Origin: Streptomyces griseiscabiei
Lineage (GTDB): Bacteria > Actinomycetota > Actinomycetes > Streptomycetales > Streptomycetaceae
Reading direction: 5' to 3'
Length of the DNA stretch: 64,000 bases
NCBI RefSeq assembly: GCF_020010925.1
Contig: NZ_JAGJBZ010000005.1
Span: 124,001 to 188,000, forward strand
Shown: positions 59,950 to 64,000 of the stretch, one piece after another
Numbering within the stretch: the first letter of the stretch is position 1
How the letters are laid out: each line of letters opens with the position of its first letter
The notes under the pieces: generated by a model
Told to the model about the DNA's origin: nothing
Seen by the model: the letters and a program-made list of their open reading frames with translations, nothing else
The model's database searches: none
Position numbers and translations under genes: made by a program

Positions 59950-60819
59950 TCAGCCGGCCCCCGTCCCTGGGGCTTCACCCAGTTCGCCCGGGGTGGCCCG
60001 CAGGCCCAGGCGCAGCGTCATGACCGCGTGGTCGGTCAGCCCCGCTTCACGGGCTTCCTGGTGGTAGTCGCAGGCCAGGATGCGCTCGGCGTGGGGTGTC
60101 GAGACGAAGAGGTGGTCGAAGCGGAAGCCGTTGCCGCTGCGCCCGAACCAGGAGTGGGTGACCTCGTCGGGGTGGAGGTGGCGGAAGGCGTCGGTGAGAC
60201 CGGCGGCCCGAAAGGAGTCGTAGAAGTCGTACTCCCAGTCGCCGAACACCTTGTGCGGTGGCTGGTGGCCGCGCTCGATGACGTTGAGGTCCCCGGCCAC
60301 GATGACGGGTATGTCCGGGAAGGCGGCGAGCAGCCGTGGCAGGCTCTCGGTGACCGCCTCCTGGAAGGCGCGCTTAGCGACATTGCGCTGGTCCTTCGGG
60401 CCGCGAGAGGGCACGTACAGGCCCAGCACTCCGATGTCGTGGCCGCCGACGGTGACGCGGGCCGCCGGGGCGCGATGGGGGGTGACGGTGACCGGGCTGG
60501 GGACGGTCCGGACGGCATTGGTGCGGCAGGCGATGACCGTGCGGTAGTCGGGCGTGGACGGCTGGGGGGCGATCACGGTGGCGTACCCCCGCTCGGTGAG
60601 CGCGGTGACGAGGGCGTCGCCGCCCTGGGTGGAGGACACCTCGGTGAGGACGGCGATATCGGCGCCCTCCCGGCCGGCGATCCATTCGGCCTGGCGGCGG
60701 GAGCGGTCCGGGGAGGCGTGCTGGGCGTTGACCAGCAGCAGCCGCACGGCGTCGGTGGCCGGCTGGTGGGCGGGCTCGTCGGTGGCGAGCAGGGACAGCT
60801 GCTCGGAGGCGGGGGTCAT
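59950..60819 (-). CDS. Endonuclease/exonuclease/phosphatase (EEP) family hydrolase
   Basis: 289 residues from the ATG at 60819 that overlaps the preceding stop (ATGA). Metal-site motifs in order: LLVNAQHAS (Asn), VLTEVSS (Glu), VAGDLNV (Asp/Asn, about 180), FDHLFVS and LTDHAVM (final Asp-His pair). The family cleaves phosphodiesters or phosphomonoesters. No signal peptide is seen. It is coupled to the aldo/keto reductase; the substrate is unknown. Confidence 0.85.
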   Translation of the reverse strand: MTPASEQLSLLATDEPAHQPATDAVRLLLVNAQHASPDRSRRQAEWIAGREGADIAVLTEVSSTQGGDALVTALTERGYATVIAPQPSTPDYRTVIACRTNAVRTVPSPVTVTPHRAPAARVTVGGHDIGVLGLYVPSRGPKDQRNVAKRAFQEAVTESLPRLLAAFPDIPVIVAGDLNVIERGHQPPHKVFGDWEYDFYDSFRAAGLTDAFRHLHPDEVTHSWFGRSGNGFRFDHLFVSTPHAERILACDYHQEAREAGLTDHAVMTLRLGLRATPGELGEAPGTGAG

Positions 60820-61916
60820 CGGCCGGCTTCCTTTTCGTCCAGGAAGACCTCGCTGTTGGCGTCCAGGTTCTGCTGGAGGCGGCCGAGGGTGGCGCGGACG
60901 AAGGCGAGTTCGTCGTCGGTCAGCGGGGCGCCGACGGCGGTCAGGTTCGCTTCGACCTGCTCGGGGCGGGTGAAGCCGACGAGGACGGCGGCGTTCTCGG
61001 CTCGCTGCAGGCACACCTGGAGGGCGACGCGGGTCAGCGCGGCCGGGCTGTCGCCGAAGCGCTCGCGGAGCGGCCGTAGGCCGTCGGAGATGATCCGCAG
61101 TGCCTCGGGGGTGAACCAGGCCTTGCGCAGCCGGTGGTCGCCCGGGGCGAAGACGGGCGGGTGGTCGGGGTCGTACTTGCCGGTGAGCAGGCCCTGGGCC
61201 AACGGTTTGTTGATCAGCACGCTGGCGTCGAGAGAGGCGGCGAGGGCGAAGATGTCCGGCCGGCCGGCGGCGGGCGGCGGGGTCAGGGCGTTGAAGCGGG
61301 CCGCGAGGTAGTCGGGGCGGATCTGCTCGGCGAGGTGGGCGAACCGGGCGTACTTGTCGCCGCGCTGGTCCTTGGCGACGGTGACCCGTTCGGTGGCGTG
61401 GCGGTGGGGGCCGCGCATCCCGACGGCCGTGACCAGGCCCTGGCGCTGGAAGTCGCGCATCTGGGCGACGGCCGTCTCCAGGTAGCGGTCGTCAGGCCCG
61501 AAGTCGGCGTTGTGGAAGAAGTAGATGTCCAGACGGTCGGTGCGCAGGTTCTCCAGGCTCGTCTCGAGCTGGCGGCGCATGGCCGCGGGCAGGTAGGCGT
61601 GCCGGGCGGTGCCGCGGTGGTAGCCGACCTTGGAGGACAGCACCACGGTGTCGCGGGGGACGGTGGCGGTGAAGTCACCGATGATCCGCTCGGAGTGCCC
61701 GTGCCCGTACACGTCGGCGGTGTCGATGAGGTTCGCGCCGAGCTCGTAGGCCCTCTCCAGGCCGCGGCGGGAGGCAGCGTCGTCGGCCGTGCCCCAGCCC
61801 ATGGGCAGCCCGAGGTTGTTGTCGGCACCGCCTACGGCCCAGGCGCCGATCCCGATCGGATGAACGGACAAGCCGCGGGCGAGCGTGCGGCGTGCGGGGG
61901 AAGTCGGAGCACTCAC
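60816..61916 (-). CDS. Aldo/keto reductase
   Basis: 366 residues. The active-site residues are visible: Asp and Tyr in LIDTADVYGHGHSE (about 62-75), Lys in VVLSSKVGYH (about 95) and His in DIYFFHNADF (about 131). NADPH-site parts lie near LVGFTRPEQVEANL (about 325). It reduces an aldehyde or ketone, as often in sugar or natural-product pathways. It is divergent from the nucleotidyltransferase gene. Confidence 0.9.
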   Translation of the reverse strand: MSAPTSPARRTLARGLSVHPIGIGAWAVGGADNNLGLPMGWGTADDAASRRGLERAYELGANLIDTADVYGHGHSERIIGDFTATVPRDTVVLSSKVGYHRGTARHAYLPAAMRRQLETSLENLRTDRLDIYFFHNADFGPDDRYLETAVAQMRDFQRQGLVTAVGMRGPHRHATERVTVAKDQRGDKYARFAHLAEQIRPDYLAARFNALTPPPAAGRPDIFALAASLDASVLINKPLAQGLLTGKYDPDHPPVFAPGDHRLRKAWFTPEALRIISDGLRPLRERFGDSPAALTRVALQVCLQRAENAAVLVGFTRPEQVEANLTAVGAPLTDDELAFVRATLGRLQQNLDANSEVFLDEKEAGR

Positions 61917-61978
61917 AGGAAGTACCTCTTACCTCTCAATTACTAGCAAACAATGATGAACCGTGTGCGGGAGTGAGT

Positions 61979-62581
61979 ATGGTGCCTCGCGTGACGACAC
62001 AACCTCCCATCACCGAACTTGACTTGAACGCGATCACTGAGCGGCGCTGGGTCGACCGCGGCGACTTCACCGACGCCGAGTTCGACCGCGCCCGCGCCTT
62101 CTACGAGGAGATGCGCGTCCACGACGACCGCCTGGAGCGGGTGCGCGCCGATGCGGCCGCGATGATCAGCGAGTGGACCGGACACAAGCCGCGCGACGTC
62201 GGCTCCTTCGGCACCCGGCTGAACCTGGAGAGCTCCGACCTGGACCTGGGCATCGGCTACCCGGTCGAGGACCGCGACCGCCTGCGGGAAGTCCTGGCGC
62301 CCCACACCACGTTCCTGGGCGAGCGCAAGACCCGCTTCTCCACCTCGCGGCTGGTGTTCTCCTTCACCCTGGACGGCGTCGAGATCGACCTGAGCGCGCT
62401 GACGGTCGAGGACTACGCCGTCGCCTGCCGGATGCTCGACCAGATCGACACGACCATGACGCTGGACGAGCGCATCGCGCACACCTGGGTCAAGCACCTG
62501 CTGCGCAGCTCGGGCCGCACCGACGAGTACGCGACGTGGAAGCTGACGACGTACGCCCGCTTCTGCCCGGAGTTCAACTGA
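61979..62581 (+). CDS. Nucleotidyltransferase-fold protein
   Basis: 200 residues from the ATG at 61979. The pol-beta-type motif GSFGTRLNLESSDLDLGI (about 75-92) gives the Gly-Ser and the two metal Asp; a third Asp lies in GVEIDLSALTVEDY (about 130). The family transfers nucleotides to small molecules, RNA or proteins. No antitoxin gene is next to it, so a toxin role is not supported. An upstream in-frame ATG at 61892 lies within the divergent aldo/keto gene and is rejected. Confidence 0.75.
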   Translation: MVPRVTTQPPITELDLNAITERRWVDRGDFTDAEFDRARAFYEEMRVHDDRLERVRADAAAMISEWTGHKPRDVGSFGTRLNLESSDLDLGIGYPVEDRDRLREVLAPHTTFLGERKTRFSTSRLVFSFTLDGVEIDLSALTVEDYAVACRMLDQIDTTMTLDERIAHTWVKHLLRSSGRTDEYATWKLTTYARFCPEFN

Positions 62582-62675
62582 GTGCCGATCCCGGAGAAGA
62601 CCGGCGCCTGAACACGGGGCGCCGGGCGCCCCGACCGCAACGCGGTGACGGGGCGCCCGGGCCCTGGCCGGGCGC

Positions 62676-64000
62676 TCACGCACAGGACTCGCCCGCGTTG
62701 ATCAGCTCCCAGCTCGTCGCCGACGCCCACCGGCCGTGCTCCCGGGCGAGGGTGGCCGCGTGCTCACCGGACAGATGCCGGCCGACCTCCGCCGCCGTGG
62801 CGGCCATCCGGTCGCGCAGCATCCCGGCCCGCGCCTGAAGCGCCGTCTCGATGCGCGCGGACAGGGCCGCCTCGTGCTCGGGCCGCTCGAGGTCGTACTG
62901 CTCGACGGCGCCGATCACGTCACCGAGGACCTCGTAGGCGGCGTCCTTCAGCACCACACGCGCCTGCCGGACGGCGTGCCGGGGCGGGCCGTCGAGGACC
63001 TTCTCCAAGCTCTTGAAGGTGTAGTCGAGGGCGAAGTGGCGGTCCACCCACCGCTGCGCCCACCCGCTGGCGACGCCGATACGCCAGTCCCGATAGCGGC
63101 AGGCGACGCGGCCCATGAGCGGCTCCGGCTGCCCGGTGAGCCCTTCAGCGCTCGCCTGCCGGGTGTAGGCGGCGCCGATCAGGCACTCCATGCTGACGAG
63201 CATGTAGCTGATCCCGGTGTGCAGCGGCCGGCCGGTGGTGTGCGCGGCCACCCACTCCTCGTCGCGTACGCCGCGGACGATCTGGCGCGGCGCCAGGCCG
63301 GGCTGGGGGCGCAGCAGCAGGTCGGTGCGCCCCTGGAAGGCGTGGGTGGCCTTCAGCTCGTCCAGACTCATGAGCGGGTCGAAGGTGATGTACGTGTACC
63401 GAGTGGGGACGCCGAGCGCGGACAGAGTCCGTATGGCCAGGGCGTTCTGCTCGGCGGTCGTCTCCTTGTTGAAGCGGGTCAGGATCGAGTCGACGCCCGA
63501 CTCCACACCGAACAGCATCCGGCGAAGGCCCAGGTCGACGAGGGTGCGCCACATGCGGGCCCGCTCAACGTGCCATGCCTCGTTCCGGTCGATGCGTACC
63601 GTCTGGTCGATGCGGCAGCTGGACTCCCAGGTGAACCCGGCCTCGTGCAGGGTGCGTCCGAGCTCCAAGACCCGGCTGACGGCGGCATCGCCCGCACCGA
63701 TGATCTCCTCGTCGACCAGGTAGAGGGTGCGGGAGATGTTGGGGTGGCGGTCGAAGACCTGGCCCAGTTCGTTGAGGATCCACGGCAGCCTGCCGGGGGC
63801 GGCGCCGGCCCACAGGCCCTTGTGGCCGCGCGGGCAGAAGGAGCAGGTATTGGTGCAGCCGCGGCTGGTCTCGAGCTGGGCCACACCGTGGTGGGCGAAG
63901 GTGGGCGGCAGCAGGTCGAGCTCGGGCAGGATGTCGCTTGCAGTGTCGCGGGCGACGGGCTTGGCGGTGCGGCGCCGGCTGATGGCCATGGTGCCGCCGC
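62676..64000 (-). CDS. Radical SAM enzyme, probably 5' partial
   Basis: The cluster-binding motif CTNTCSFC is near residue 45 of the first visible Met (63989), and the frame stays open to the window edge. The sequence before the motif (ILPELDLLPPTFAHHGV) resembles the linker after a B12-binding domain, so the true start may lie outside. GVESGVDSILTRFNKET and TFDPLMSLDEL are typical of the fold. A ~150-residue C-terminal helical region follows. The reaction is unknown. Confidence 0.8.
   Translation of the reverse strand, partial: GGTMAISRRRTAKPVARDTASDILPELDLLPPTFAHHGVAQLETSRGCTNTCSFCPRGHKGLWAGAAPGRLPWILNELGQVFDRHPNISRTLYLVDEEIIGAGDAAVSRVLELGRTLHEAGFTWESSCRIDQTVRIDRNEAWHVERARMWRTLVDLGLRRMLFGVESGVDSILTRFNKETTAEQNALAIRTLSALGVPTRYTYITFDPLMSLDELKATHAFQGRTDLLLRPQPGLAPRQIVRGVRDEEWVAAHTTGRPLHTGISYMLVSMECLIGAAYTRQASAEGLTGQPEPLMGRVACRYRDWRIGVASGWAQRWVDRHFALDYTFKSLEKVLDGPPRHAVRQARVVLKDAAYEVLGDVIGAVEQYDLERPEHEAALSARIETALQARAGMLRDRMAATAAEVGRHLSGEHAATLAREHGRWASATSWELINAGESCA

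Noticed and set aside
61979..62581. MNT/HEPN-type toxin-antitoxin pair
   Set aside because: The nucleotidyltransferase motif is present but there is no adjacent HEPN or other partner gene.
1..64000. tRNA or rRNA genes, CRISPR arrays
   Set aside because: I found no sequence with tRNA arm signatures, rRNA conserved blocks, or regularly spaced repeats of CRISPR size; a covariance-model search would be needed to exclude small RNAs.

Overview
High-GC DNA with strong third-position G/C bias, GTG/TTG starts, ATGA/GTGA stop-start overlaps, a mycothione reductase gene and a Streptomyces-style PHO box; it reads as an actinomycete, most likely Streptomyces. Whether it is chromosome or plasmid cannot be told.

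Layout. The window is one native gene cluster cut twice by large transposons. Native DNA is 1-3959, 30890-36527 and 57186-64000. Joining these pieces restores two broken genes in frame. (1) A 791-residue methyltransferase-NUDIX-PCMT fusion is split into 30890-32373 and 3063-3959. (2) An MFS transporter is split into 57186-57958 and 35948-36527. Most of the native cluster runs leftward: radical SAM enzyme, aldo/keto reductase, EEP hydrolase, a small peptide, a triple-NUDIX protein, MFS, PCMT-like methyltransferase, second methyltransferase, NUDIX-phosphotransferase fusion, the split fusion, a frameshifted small gene and a LmbE deacetylase. I cannot name the pathway.

Element 1 (3960-30889, 26.9 kb) is a Tn7-like transposon. 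It has a 5-bp target duplication (GTGAC at 3955-3959 and 30890-30894), imperfect terminal inverted repeats, arrays of short GAGCA-type repeats near both ends, and a tnsA-tnsB-tnsC-tniQ operon next to the right end. Its cargo is an arsenic island: a pstSCAB phosphate importer behind an ArsR-type palindrome, a response regulator with a dead receiver domain, four ArsR repressors, arsC with its own thioredoxin and thioredoxin reductase, a CoA-disulfide-reductase-like flavoprotein, Acr3, ArsO-like monooxygenases, a Cys-tailed flavoprotein and an MFS exporter. It also carries a TetR/cupin pair and decayed recombinase and IS remnants. The pieces suggest arsenate reduction, arsenite export, and regulated high-affinity phosphate uptake to keep arsenate out.

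Element 2 (about 36528-57185, 20.7 kb) looks like a Tn554-family element. Three consecutive tyrosine-recombinase-type genes and a small TnpC-like gene lie at the right end, and short GTGTYGC-type repeats lie inside both ends. Its cargo is mercury resistance: merB flanked by two MerR-type regulators, two mercuric reductases each divergent from an ArsR-type MerR across a pair of operators, five small Cys-pair membrane proteins, and a lipoprotein thioredoxin / CcdA / VKOR / mycothione reductase group that could be a thiol relay.
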